A stretch of 37,992 bases of DNA from contig JAEORX010000014.1 of NCBI GenBank assembly GCA_016840685.1, positions 1 through 37,992 of the forward strand, read 5' to 3'. This document shows, piece by piece, positions 1-8,272 of this stretch. Made by a program: the position numbers and the translations under genes. The notes under the pieces were generated by a model. It was not told the DNA's origin, did not search any database, and worked only from the letters and a program-made list of their open reading frames with translations. Positions within the stretch are counted from its first letter, which is position 1, and every line of letters starts with the position of its first letter. The DNA comes from Candidatus Thorarchaeota archaeon (GTDB lineage Archaea > Asgardarchaeota > Thorarchaeia > Thorarchaeales > Thorarchaeaceae).

Positions 1-60
1 AAGAGACAGGTTTCATTTTATTAACCGAGAAACTTCAGTTTAAAGGTGTGTAACATTATA

Positions 61-1050
61 TTATCTCTTTAATTTTGCATAGGCTATTAGAATGACCAGG
101 ACCACGCAAACAATAACAGCAACAACAAGAAGTATGGGGGAATCAAGTGGAAATACACTGAGCTCACTAGCCTGCTCTACCACAAAGACCTCTAAGACAT
201 CTCCGACTATTTCAAGACTCTCAGCACTACACTTGTCTGGCGTATCCTCAAGTGTATGCCAATATGGTGGAAAAGGCACCTGAATTAGGTCAACAGCGGG
301 AATTCCAGCATCAAGAAAGGGTCTGTGGTCATCAATTATCGGACCACGATAGGAGTCTATGAATGTAGCATTGTATCCCAACTCTTCAGCAATCATCCAT
401 ATGTGACTCTGAAGGGATGCTGTAGAGCTTCGTTCGCGAGGCAGCTGGAGATTAATATCACCAACCATATCGAGGAGGACCATGGCATTAATCGAGTTTC
501 TGCGTTCATTGTTCAATTGGGAAACATAGTAGGTTGACCCTTGAATCCAGTCCCACCCAGAGATTCCTCCAGAGTCTTCTGCATCGAAGAGGACTATTTC
601 CACCAAAGACCGAGATTCCTCAGGAAGAATGTCTGCCAGTTCTAAGAGCATTGCGACCCCGCTCGCACCATCATTGGCTCCGACACCAGATCCAGGGTCC
701 GAAGCGCCTGGTGGTCTTGTGTCATAATGAGCACCAAGGACTATTGGTGAGTTGCTCTGTGAGTTCCATTGACCAATGATGTTAACACATTGTACTTCTT
801 TGTAGGTGAAATTCTGAAATGACACATTCCATCCAAAGGATTCTAGTTTGTCAGCAATCATTGATCTACAGAGGCTAAGGTTGTCGGATCCAGGCGGACG
901 AGGGCCAAAATCGCATTGTTCAACCAGGTAGGTGTATGCATCTTCTCCGTTAAAGATGGGATGATGAGAGATTTGTTGTAAATTGAGTGGGCATACTGCC
1001 AAAGTGACTATGAGTACTGCAATCAGTCCAGTCCAGGTGCTTTTCATCAT
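61..1050 (-). CDS. Membrane-anchored M28-family metallopeptidase / glutaminyl-peptide cyclotransferase-like protein
   Basis: A zinc-dependent exo-acting enzyme of the M28 fold, expected to face the outside of the cell. Numbering from the ATG at 1050, the fold shows GAHYDTRP with ligand H108, GANDGASG with D127, FDAEDSGG with E158/D159, LLDMVGD with D194, and YWHTLED with H265. The DDHRPFLDAGIPAVDLI stretch and the tryptophan-rich segment after E158 are typical of the glutaminyl cyclase branch rather than of general aminopeptidases. Residues about 7-24 are a signal or anchor helix. A C-terminal hydrophobic helix (about 305-325) ends in a short KLKR tail, so it is probably tethered at one or both ends. 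A TTG at 1062 is an alternative start; the ATG pair at 1050/1047 is preferred. It lies 35 bases downstream of the geranylgeranyl reductase. Peptidase versus cyclase activity cannot be decided from motifs. Confidence 0.85.
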   Translation of the reverse strand: MMKSTWTGLIAVLIVTLAVCPLNLQQISHHPIFNGEDAYTYLVEQCDFGPRPPGSDNLSLCRSMIADKLESFGWNVSFQNFTYKEVQCVNIIGQWNSQSNSPIVLGAHYDTRPPGASDPGSGVGANDGASGVAMLLELADILPEESRSLVEIVLFDAEDSGGISGWDWIQGSTYYVSQLNNERRNSINAMVLLDMVGDINLQLPRERSSTASLQSHIWMIAEELGYNATFIDSYRGPIIDDHRPFLDAGIPAVDLIQVPFPPYWHTLEDTPDKCSAESLEIVGDVLEVFVVEQASELSVFPLDSPILLVVAVIVCVVLVILIAYAKLKR

Positions 1051-1085
1051 TAGACAGACCAACGAGGATGTACCTAAGAAGGTTT

Positions 1086-2306
1086 TCAGTTTGTTGTGGA
1101 AACATGCGATTGCACGACTTGTTTGATGATGTTTGGCATTTCCCGCGGCAGTCTTTTGAGGATAACATAGGGAATGTCTGCATAACCAATCTCACCACGA
1201 GCCACCATAGTCATTATCTCCGAGGCCAGTTTGTGACCATTGACTCTAGGGAGTATAATATCTGCCAAAGAGGAACCTCTTACTCCAACGCGAGTAGCTA
1301 GAGAGAAATTCGCTGCAAACTCCTTATGACAAAGGTCTTGGTACTCAGAGAGGATTTCTTCATCATATCGGTCTTCATTGTATGCCTTGTTGATGATGGA
1401 CGCAGCAAATTCCCCAGATTTCATTGCATAGGCAATCCCTTCACCCATTAGCGGGTCTACAAAGCCAGCTGCGTCCCCAATGAGTATTGCACGGTTTGCC
1501 ACATTCTTGCTGCCGAGACCATCTCCTCCGAGAAAGAACGCACGTCGTTTCTCAAGATTCAATGGGATGCCTAGTCGTTTCTCAACACCTCTATAGAAAA
1601 GGTCAAACTGTGGTCTGAGGGCACGCATATGAACACCAGCACCTGCAATGCCAATGGCAAGATGTTCCCTTTTTGGAAAGACCCAGCCATAACCTACTCT
1701 ACCCTCAACAGGACACAGCTCAAGAATGGATGGATTGCCATGAGTGGCTTGTAAGACACCTTCCTCACCAACATGAAAGTCAGCCTCCATTCCAAGACCA
1801 ACTTTTGTTAGCTCCTTTCTTCTTGGTCTCAGCCCTAGGGCTCGACTTACTACAGAGTTGACCCCATCTGCTCCGATAAGATATTTTGAGCTAAATGTCC
1901 TTTCATCAGCAAGTCGAACATTTGCAGACTCGGATGAAACGACTGCATCTACAACTCGTGCATTCTCAACAAGCTCTGCCCCTGCAGCACTGGCGCGTCT
2001 AGCAAGAAACTCATCAAACCTATCACGAAAGACCGTGATTCCAATCAGTTTGTCTGAAGCAAACTCTGCAATTTCATTATCAGGCAGGAGAAATCTGAGA
2101 CCATATATCCGCTGTTCGACAAGTCTTCGAGGGATTTTTCCATCAAGCAGGCGGAGACCTCGATACATCACTGCACCACCACAGGGCTTCTCTCTGGGCA
2201 GGGAACACCTCTCCAGCAGCAATGTCTTGAGGCCTTGTCTTGCACAGTCATGCGCCGCGATTGAACCAGCAGGACCTGCGCCAACCACAATGACATCGTA
2301 TGTCAA
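1086..2306 (-). CDS. Geranylgeranyl reductase family protein (archaeal lipid saturation)
   Basis: FAD-dependent reductase predicted to saturate the geranylgeranyl chains of archaeal membrane lipids (digeranylgeranylglycerophospholipid reductase family). The N-terminal Rossmann motif GAGPAG is at residues 9-14. The family motif PCGGAV with its cysteine is at 41-46, GADG at 145-148, the substrate-pocket signature YGWVFPK at 206-212, and the FAD ribityl-binding GDAAGFVDPLMGEG at 277-290. Length (406) is normal. The start codon is TTG with a GGGAGG about 12 bases upstream. The next upstream gene starts 95 bases away, so it may share a transcript or have its own promoter. The family also contains menaquinone and chlorophyll side-chain reductases, so the exact substrate is inferred. 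This is the clearest sign of an archaeal host. Confidence 0.93.
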   Translation of the reverse strand: MTYDVIVVGAGPAGSIAAHDCARQGLKTLLLERCSLPREKPCGGAVMYRGLRLLDGKIPRRLVEQRIYGLRFLLPDNEIAEFASDKLIGITVFRDRFDEFLARRASAAGAELVENARVVDAVVSSESANVRLADERTFSSKYLIGADGVNSVVSRALGLRPRRKELTKVGLGMEADFHVGEEGVLQATHGNPSILELCPVEGRVGYGWVFPKREHLAIGIAGAGVHMRALRPQFDLFYRGVEKRLGIPLNLEKRRAFFLGGDGLGSKNVANRAILIGDAAGFVDPLMGEGIAYAMKSGEFAASIINKAYNEDRYDEEILSEYQDLCHKEFAANFSLATRVGVRGSSLADIILPRVNGHKLASEIMTMVARGEIGYADIPYVILKRLPREMPNIIKQVVQSHVSTTN

Positions 2307-2401
2307 AGGTATCTTGAGCCTCCCTTGGGTAATTGTGCCCTTATGTGGGTCATGATCGCCTCAACCAGATGCGTTCAATGAAAGATGGACACTAATTAGG
2401 T

Positions 2402-3256
2402 TTAGCCCGAGTGCTTGATAAATTCAAAGGTGTCTACATTGCTCTGCGAAGTAGCCCCTATCTTTTCTCTAATCAATGGTTCATATTCAGGATTAATCTC
2501 ATAGCCAATAGAATTGCGACCAAGTTCCCGAGCAACTTTGAGTGTTGTCCCTGTCCCAGCAAATGGGTCAAGGATTGTGTCACCAACAAAGGAGTACAGT
2601 CGTATGCATCTTCGGGGTAGCTCTTCTGGAAATGGTGCCGGATGGTTTTCCTGGGTGGCAGAAGCTGTCTGGAAATCCCAGATTGAATTCTGAACCCACT
2701 CTGTGAACTCATTATGAGTGATCGAGGATGCCTCTTTGGTTTTTCTGTCAACAGTGGGTCTCCTTCCACTCTTTGAAAAAACAATAATCCACTCATATGG
2801 ATAGGTTGAAAGAAGATTAGGAGGATGAGGATAAGACCCCCAAGAACTGAACCGGACTGCCTTCCGCTTGTCCCAGATATACAAAGAGTGGAAGTACATG
2901 TTCCCAAGAGAGGTCATGAACGCCTCAAGATCAGGCAAGACGGTCTTTGTGACTCTTCGCTTGAACTTTGTGTTTTTTCCAGTCAGAAGAATGGGCATGA
3001 TGTTAATGATGAGCTTGCCATCGGGCACTAGTTTCCTCACGCATTCACGAAAGACTGTACAGATGGATGCAAGATAATCATCGTAAGTTTCAGACCTTCG
3101 TCCAATATCCTCAGGCGTGCCATAGTCCTTCAGCTTCCAGTATGGTGGAGAGGTAACCACAAGGTGTACAGATGAGTCATCTACTTCCTTCATGTTTGTG
3201 CTATCGCCAATCACAACCAAGTGGTGTGTCATCCTGACTCTATCCCCCATTAGCAA
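2402..3256 (-). CDS. Site-specific DNA methyltransferase, beta-class motif order, probably N4-cytosine
   Basis: Amino-methyltransferase acting on DNA with S-adenosylmethionine. The catalytic motif TSPPYW (residues 35-40) comes first and the SAM-binding motif DPFAGTGTT (230-238) near the end, which is the beta-class order. TSPPYW rather than DPPY favours N4-cytosine, though some such enzymes methylate adenine. HPAPFPEELP (205-214) precedes the SAM motif, as is usual. Residues 41-200 would hold the target recognition part. Start at 3256 or at Met9 (3232). The first 17 bases overlap the end of the upstream methyltransferase gene, indicating coupled translation. No restriction endonuclease is recognisable nearby. 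Confidence 0.9.
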   Translation of the reverse strand: MLMGDRVRMTHHLVVIGDSTNMKEVDDSSVHLVVTSPPYWKLKDYGTPEDIGRRSETYDDYLASICTVFRECVRKLVPDGKLIINIMPILLTGKNTKFKRRVTKTVLPDLEAFMTSLGNMYFHSLYIWDKRKAVRFSSWGSYPHPPNLLSTYPYEWIIVFSKSGRRPTVDRKTKEASSITHNEFTEWVQNSIWDFQTASATQENHPAPFPEELPRRCIRLYSFVGDTILDPFAGTGTTLKVARELGRNSIGYEINPEYEPLIREKIGATSQSNVDTFEFIKHSG

Positions 3257-4364
3257 GGTCCCAGACTAGGATCTGCTCCTTCCTCTGTGTCTTATTGATC
3301 TTGTCCCACAGACCACTTGCTGTATCAGTATATTCTCGTTCAACAACATACGGAGAGTCCCATGGTGCAATCTCTGTGAAGAACTCAAATCCCCGAATTA
3401 ATTTCCCATGTACCCTACGGTCTCCAACTATGAAAATAATGAGGGAGTTGTCGTGTACCACAGCATCAATTGCAGTCAGTGCATTCCTCATGTCCTCTCT
3501 GTAGGTCGAGTATCTCTGAATCAGGTCCTTGCGTACTGATGCCCTGTCTATGCCAACGATTTCAAGAACGATTTTAGAGTAGTAGTTGGTGTAGTCTAAA
3601 GCATCGAAATAGGGTGGGCTTGTATATACGACATCTATGGAGTTCTCCTCAATGATTTCAGGAAGCCTACGTGCGTCATAGTCATGTATCCTTGCTGGAG
3701 GACTTTCAGTATTCACGAATCCTATGTGCTTTCTCGCCTTTCTGAGGAGAGTTGAGTAGAAGTCAATCCTTCGTAAGGGTTTGTTAATACGACCAATAGA
3801 TGTTGATGTCCATAACCAACCATTACAAGCTCGAGCTGCCACGCAAATTGATCCATAGAGAGATGAGAGTAGATATGGAGAGAAATCATCTGAAACCTGT
3901 AGCATCCTCATGATTTCGTCTGCTGTATCTGGATGAAAATACCTTGCGGGAGAGATGGGCATCCCGGGCACATCGTCTTGAGACTTGGCAGCAGAGATTG
4001 CAGACGAGAGTTTTTTCATTGTGTGTTTCTTATCAATTGGTTCGGTCTTCCCCCTAGCAATTACACAGGCAAGGGGATTTTTGTCAACACCAATAGCCCT
4101 CATACCATGTGCCTGTGCTTCATATACAATTGTACCAGTTCCACAAAATGGGTCAAGAAGAAAAGCAGTTGATGGTAGCTGAGAGATGACATGGGCTGCA
4201 TCCAATGCAGACATCTTTCCACGATAGGGATAGATACCGTGTATTGATTTGGGATTACTGACCTTCTCAAGGTGGCGTAGCGTGATGCGTGAGTGAGTAT
4301 TATTTAGAACACCATCGCGAACACCGGACTCCTGCATAATGTTCCCATTAGTGTAAAACACCAC
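3240..4364 (-). CDS. DNA methyltransferase with N-terminal SAM motif and TSPPYF catalytic motif
   Basis: A second DNA amino-methyltransferase with the opposite motif order to its neighbour. IHGIYPYRGK (41-50) and the SAM-binding DPFCGTGT (71-78) come first, then the acidic loop GVDKNP (92-97) and the catalytic TSPPYFDALDY (248-258). The segment between 100 and 245 is probably the recognition or insertion part. The start is one of two tandem GTG codons at 4364 without an obvious ribosome binding site; an ATG lies at residue 10. It overlaps the downstream methyltransferase by 17 bases. The target may be DNA, but some proteins with this architecture modify RNA. The pair could be an orphan epigenetic system or each half could recognise a different site. 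Confidence 0.85.
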   Translation of the reverse strand: MVFYTNGNIMQESGVRDGVLNNTHSRITLRHLEKVSNPKSIHGIYPYRGKMSALDAAHVISQLPSTAFLLDPFCGTGTIVYEAQAHGMRAIGVDKNPLACVIARGKTEPIDKKHTMKKLSSAISAAKSQDDVPGMPISPARYFHPDTADEIMRMLQVSDDFSPYLLSSLYGSICVAARACNGWLWTSTSIGRINKPLRRIDFYSTLLRKARKHIGFVNTESPPARIHDYDARRLPEIIEENSIDVVYTSPPYFDALDYTNYYSKIVLEIVGIDRASVRKDLIQRYSTYREDMRNALTAIDAVVHDNSLIIFIVGDRRVHGKLIRGFEFFTEIAPWDSPYVVEREYTDTASGLWDKINKTQRKEQILVWDLANGG

Positions 4365-4418
4365 TAAAAACCTGTTCAGCTGAGGACAATGTAGTCCCCA
4401 GCAATCCTTGCATCACAA

Positions 4419-5183
4419 CTATTCTTCTTCCATTCTCTCGATTGCCATGACAAGAGCATCGAGTGACTTTGCAATTGCCTCAACAAGGAGGGGGTCCTGC
4501 TCTCCAGTTTCTTCTCCCTCATGCGACTGCTCCGTTTTCTGAGCACCGTGAAGATTACCATCGCATGAGAGAATTGCTGCGGCATCCAAGCCACGCGTTT
4601 GGGCAAATGTGAAAAGGAGTGACGCTTCCATTTCAACGCTCTTTACCCTAGCCCGAGTCCAAAGGTCAAGTTGGTTTAGTTCGGGATTTACGTAGTAGAT
4701 ATCTGAAGTCCAGTTAATCCCTGTATGTACACGGTCGTGGGGGAGGAGTTGTAGTATACTTTCATACAACGCAAGATACCATCTAGGGGAGGCGACTGCA
4801 GGATATTCCATGGGGGCATAATTCATACTCGCTCGTTCATCGCGTACACATGCGATTGGGACCACCACATCGCCTACATCTACTGATGGGTCAATTCCTC
4901 CGCAACTTCCAAGACGAATTATCACCTCACAACCGAGCTTCGCCAGTTCCTCTATGCATATGTGAGTTGACGCGACGCCCATACCAGTGCCAGAGATTGT
5001 AATAGGAATCCCTTTTGGTGTATAAGCACGATAAGTGACAAGTCCACGATATCGTGATACTTCCTCGGAATCCTTCAATCTGGAGGCAATCACAGGAACG
5101 CGATCAGGATTACCTGTGATAACAACATGCTTCTCTACATCTCCATCTCCGACTCTAAGATGAGGTTGAATTCGTGTCTTCAT
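4419..5183 (-). CDS. Nucleoside phosphorylase (uridine phosphorylase family)
   Basis: Phosphorolytic cleavage of nucleosides to base and ribose-1-phosphate in salvage. The family features are present: GNPDR (24-28, phosphate site), GTGMG (65-69), RLGSCGGI (90-97) and the ribose-binding VEMEAS (183-188). Length 254 is typical of hexameric UP/PNP enzymes. The ATG start is preceded by AGGTGATT about 5 bases upstream, which fixes the start. The tail is rich in Glu (GEETGEQ and the ending MEEE). Uridine versus purine specificity cannot be called by eye; the overall look is closer to uridine phosphorylase. It stands alone, 55 bases upstream of the methyltransferase operon. Confidence 0.9.
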   Translation of the reverse strand: MKTRIQPHLRVGDGDVEKHVVITGNPDRVPVIASRLKDSEEVSRYRGLVTYRAYTPKGIPITISGTGMGVASTHICIEELAKLGCEVIIRLGSCGGIDPSVDVGDVVVPIACVRDERASMNYAPMEYPAVASPRWYLALYESILQLLPHDRVHTGINWTSDIYYVNPELNQLDLWTRARVKSVEMEASLLFTFAQTRGLDAAAILSCDGNLHGAQKTEQSHEGEETGEQDPLLVEAIAKSLDALVMAIERMEEE

Positions 5184-5245
5184 GGAATCACCTAATGAAA
5201 TTCAGAATCGACTACCTACTTTTACACTGTTCGGTCAAGTAGAAG

Positions 5246-5371
5246 TTAACATGGATAGGGAAAACCATTCAGCCGTGAGAGTACGCAGTCAACACATACC
5301 CATTGACCACCTATGAAAAAACATCTTTCGAATCTGGGAGTCGTATTGTCGCAGACATTGCACCGTCGCAT
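5246..5371 (-). CDS. Putative 41-residue zinc-finger microprotein
   Basis: A short frame starting at ATG 5371 with two CxxC pairs (CNVC at residues 4-7 and CVDC at 26-29), separated by 18 residues containing an FFIGGQW turn. The layout is that of a treble-clef or zinc-ribbon knuckle. The frame can be extended upstream to 5446, but the added residues are hydrophobic and low quality, so the internal ATG is preferred. No strong ribosome binding site is seen. The pattern of four well-placed cysteines is the only support. Role unknown; nucleic-acid or protein binding is a reasonable guess. Confidence 0.45.
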   Translation of the reverse strand: MRRCNVCDNTTPRFERCFFIGGQWVCVDCVLSRLNGFPYPC

Positions 5372-5574
5372 TTCAGTCGCATAATTCTCGGTGAGGAACA
5401 CAAGTAATAGGGACATCAATTTCGTGTTCTGTTGCTGTACTAACATCTATAATCACATCCTAAGTATGGTAAGGGCTCAGCCTTATTAGAACCACAGAAC
5501 AATTTTCTAATAGTATTAGATTACGACCTACCGAGTCCTAATCGATTGAGAAGCAAAAGAGAGGTCAATTAGCC

Positions 5575-5946
5575 ATGGATCAGGAGTTCAGTTATTTTTG
5601 CTACCGATGTGGGGGAGAGAATAGTGTAAACCTCCCTATGCCAAAAGCACCAGAATATCACCATACAAATCTCATCTGCTCCAACTGCGGCGATGGAACA
5701 CACATTCTTGTTAGCCATTGCCCCAGTTGTACTCGATATGTGTATTGGATCAATGATATATCAATTCCAGATCTTGTGGGGGGCTTTGCCAGGTACATGG
5801 TCCATAATATGCAAGCATTGATTGACAAAGCAGCAATTCAGGGAGCAACAATTAGTATTGATACACCTGATAGCTACCCAATTAGTGCCACATGTCCTTG
5901 TGGGGAACACCTCTCAATCGAGATTGGAATTCCAGACCTGGACTGA
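5575..5946 (+). CDS. Small zinc-ribbon protein of unknown function
   Basis: A 123-residue soluble protein with three CxxC knuckles (C9/C12, C35/C38, C49/C52) and a terminal CPC (C107/C109), enough for two zinc sites. Between them is a short helical segment, about residues 68-90. The ATG is preceded by GAGAGGT about 10 bases upstream, which supports the start. It converges on the Mig-like glycosylase gene, whose stop is only 5 bases away on the other strand. I do not recognise a named family. Zinc-ribbon proteins of this size often act in transcription, translation or as adaptors, but nothing here specifies which. Confidence 0.7.
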   Translation: MDQEFSYFCYRCGGENSVNLPMPKAPEYHHTNLICSNCGDGTHILVSHCPSCTRYVYWINDISIPDLVGGFARYMVHNMQALIDKAAIQGATISIDTPDSYPISATCPCGEHLSIEIGIPDLD

Positions 5947-5951
5947 TCTCT

Positions 5952-6599
5952 TCAGTCTTTCATAGACCAGTCACATACCTCTGATAGGGGGCAATAGGGA
6001 CACCGAGGATATCGTTTCAAGCAGAGTGTTGCGACTAGGTCTATGATTCCCCAATATAGTTCCGCCTTGTGTGAGGCTCCAAACTTGGTCATGAAGTCCC
6101 AAGCTCTTTCATCAGAAGGTCCGGAAAAGTAGACCCCAAAAACTCGAGAGATGAAGTGAATCACATTACCATCAACCAGGGGTACAGCATAGCCATATGC
6201 AAAATTCATGACTGCGGAGGCTATGTAGGAACCAACCCCAGGAAGTGACTTGAGCGCATCATGGGAAGCGGGTATCTTGCCATGATATTCCTTAACAATG
6301 ATTGCTGCTGTCTTTCTCAGTTGCTTTGCTCTGACGGACTGAAGCCCCAAAGAGGTTAGAGCCCTGGTAATATCTGATTCTCTGGCTTTGGCAAGACGCT
6401 CTGGAGTTTCGAAACGTGCCATGAAGTCGTTGAAGACTCTTAACACTGCAATGGCGGTCGTTCTACGTAGAAGCATCTCAGCAATGAGAATGGTATAGGG
6501 ATCCTTTGTAGTCCTCCACGGAAAGCTTCGACCGTGGGTAGCATACCATTTTATTACTTTCGTTCTAACAAGAGATTCTCTCTGTCCAGGAGTTCGCAT
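5952..6599 (-). CDS. HhH-GPD DNA glycosylase, Mig-like (G:T mismatch) / MutY-related
   Basis: Base-excision repair enzyme with a 4Fe-4S cluster. The segment ILIAEMLLRRTTA (37-49) is close to the archaeal thymine-mismatch glycosylase Mig. The helix-hairpin-helix LPGVGSY (119-125) carries a tyrosine at the position where Mig has Tyr and MutY usually Ser. D143 (VDGNV) is the catalytic aspartate. Cluster cysteines C193, C200, C203 and C209 show the C-x6-C-x2-C-x5-C spacing. At 215 residues it lacks the C-terminal NUDIX-like domain of full MutY. GAGGA stands 5 bases before the ATG. It follows the flavoprotein gene by 9 bases, so the two are probably cotranscribed. G:T repair of deaminated 5-methylcytosine is the likely job, but an A:G-specific MutY role is not excluded. 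Confidence 0.85.
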   Translation of the reverse strand: MRTPGQRESLVRTKVIKWYATHGRSFPWRTTKDPYTILIAEMLLRRTTAIAVLRVFNDFMARFETPERLAKARESDITRALTSLGLQSVRAKQLRKTAAIIVKEYHGKIPASHDALKSLPGVGSYIASAVMNFAYGYAVPLVDGNVIHFISRVFGVYFSGPSDERAWDFMTKFGASHKAELYWGIIDLVATLCLKRYPRCPYCPLSEVCDWSMKD

Positions 6600-6608
6600 T
6601 CAAATTCC

Positions 6609-7169
6609 TCACAATTTTTTGAGGAGGCCTGTAATCATGCGTGGAATCTCAAGAGGCGAACTAACTACTGTGACCCGCTCCATCTCTCTAAGACGTCTGA
6701 CATTTTCTAGATCAATTCTACGTGGTTTGATTGAAAACTTCTCACCGTTTGGTCCAACAGTTTCAACCACTTCATCCACTTGGTCCACAGGAAATAGGAA
6801 AACTGGCGTGTTTCCTTTCAGAGTCTGTGCAATGGCATTCGTAATTAGTGTGTCTGCAATGCCGTGTGCAACTTTTGCAGTGGAGTTAGCTGTCAGAGGT
6901 GCAACAACTAAGGCATCATACTTACCTAATTGAAGAGGTCCTGCGATGAAAGGCACATTGGCATTGGACTCCTTCAGAACCTTTGAAAAGGAGGCATTTA
7001 GTTCATCCCAGAGGCCATAGAGTCTGAGCATCTGTTCTCCGGCTTTGGAGATTATGACTGTGAGGTGAATTTTCTCATTTTCCTCTAACTCCTTCATGGC
7101 ATTAATGATCTCGTACACAAGGTCACCAGAGCCTGTGATTCCCCAGACAATACGTGCCAATGTAATCAC
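6609..7169 (-). CDS. Archaeoflavoprotein AfpA / dihydromethanopterin reductase (DmrB)-type flavoprotein
   Basis: FMN-binding flavoprotein of the phosphopantothenoylcysteine-decarboxylase fold. The N-terminal RIVWGITGSGD (6-16) is the FMN phosphate loop of the archaeoflavoprotein group, and VVAPLTANSTAKVAHGIADT (87-106) is the second flavin-binding segment. In this group, members pass electrons from ferredoxin or reduce dihydromethanopterin. Length 186 fits. Start GTG at 7169 or TTG at 7160; the family would favour the shorter form. It is divergent from two Mer-like reductases 69 bases away, which supports a link to tetrahydromethanopterin metabolism. Substrate not provable from sequence alone. 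Confidence 0.8.
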   Translation of the reverse strand: MITLARIVWGITGSGDLVYEIINAMKELEENEKIHLTVIISKAGEQMLRLYGLWDELNASFSKVLKESNANVPFIAGPLQLGKYDALVVAPLTANSTAKVAHGIADTLITNAIAQTLKGNTPVFLFPVDQVDEVVETVGPNGEKFSIKPRRIDLENVRRLREMERVTVVSSPLEIPRMITGLLKKL

Positions 7170-7243
7170 ATCACGTCAGTCTATTCGCACACACAAAAAT
7201 AGATATCCCCTATCAAAAGCTGGATATTTGAGAAGGAGTGGTA

Positions 7244-8272
7244 TTGGAAAGAGTTGATTTGATTAAAATGAGTGGCTCATACGGAGTAAGCATTGGCATT
7301 ACCACACACATGAACGTTTCTGCAACAGGATGGATTGCGAAAAACGCAGACTCTCTCGGGGCGAAGACTGTCTGGGTAGGTGAGGACATTGCACTCGGAC
7401 AGGAAGCTTTTGTGCTTACAGCTGCGACTCTAGTACAAACAAAGAACGTACGTGTTGGAACTGGTATCATCCCAGTGACTGTTCACAATATATCAACGCT
7501 TGCTCGCGTAGGCTTGACTCTCGATGAAATTGGCAATGGACGGTTCGCATTTGGTCTTGGGATTGGTGGTATCCAGGACTTGGAGAGGCATGGAATAAAA
7601 ATCAAAAAGCCTGTTACTGAACTTAGGAACTCGGTTGAAACTCTCAGGAGCTTGTGGGCTGGAGATACTATTGATGCAACGAGCGAGGTGTTCGCACTAC
7701 GAGGGTATGATTTGGGACAAGAGCGAAAGACTGACATTCCTATCTTTTTGGGTGTTCGAGGTCCACAGATGTTGAAATTGACAGGAAAGATTGCCAATGG
7801 AGTGATTCTTTCAGGACCATTCGACTACCTTCGTTATGCAATTAAGACAGTTAATTCTTCAGCCGAACAAGCTGGAAGAAATATACATGATATAGAGAAA
7901 GTAGTCTGGGTGCCCACGATTCCAACCTTTAAGGGAATAAAGGAAAGGGTTGCTCGTAGGGTTGTCGCCTTAGTGATTGCAGATACACCTGATCCGGTCC
8001 TTGATATGCTCACAGTAGACCGTGAGAAGGTTAACAAAATCCGTGAAACCGTAGCGGCGTCTAGCCCTAAAGAGGGAGCGAAGTTTGTTGATGATGAATT
8101 ACTAGACATCTTCTCAATAAGTGGCACAAAGAATCATATGGTTGATCGATTTGACGATGTGGCATCGATTGGAGCAACAGAAGTTGTCATTGGCCCACCC
8201 TTCTCCGGAGAATGGAGAGAAGCCTTAGTCGAGCTATTTGAAGAAAATGCTTCCAGGAGGGTTGTAACATGA
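7244..8272 (+). CDS. Mer-like LLM-class F420-dependent oxidoreductase
   Basis: Luciferase-like TIM-barrel enzyme resembling F420-dependent 5,10-methylenetetrahydromethanopterin reductase. Similar stretches are the GTGIIPVTVHNISTLA strand, LDEIGNGRFAFGLGIGG, PVTELRNSVETLRSLWAG, PIFLGVRGPQMLKLTGKIAN and the C-terminal VGATEVVIGPP-like end (here IGATEVVIGPP). All occur at the Mer positions. A TTG at 7244 follows AAGGAG by 5 bases; ATG 7268 is the other reasonable start and fits the family's N-terminus (SYGVSIGI) better. It overlaps the next reductase by ATGA. The neighbouring divergent flavoprotein and this pair together suggest C1-carrier or F420 redox chemistry. Other F420 oxidoreductases of the class share the same fold, so Mer activity is inferred. 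Confidence 0.85.
   Translation: MERVDLIKMSGSYGVSIGITTHMNVSATGWIAKNADSLGAKTVWVGEDIALGQEAFVLTAATLVQTKNVRVGTGIIPVTVHNISTLARVGLTLDEIGNGRFAFGLGIGGIQDLERHGIKIKKPVTELRNSVETLRSLWAGDTIDATSEVFALRGYDLGQERKTDIPIFLGVRGPQMLKLTGKIANGVILSGPFDYLRYAIKTVNSSAEQAGRNIHDIEKVVWVPTIPTFKGIKERVARRVVALVIADTPDPVLDMLTVDREKVNKIRETVAASSPKEGAKFVDDELLDIFSISGTKNHMVDRFDDVASIGATEVVIGPPFSGEWREALVELFEENASRRVVT

Noticed and set aside
2473-2907. 144-codon frame inside the methyltransferase
   Set aside because: Same-strand out-of-frame shadow; the main frame has all methyltransferase motifs.
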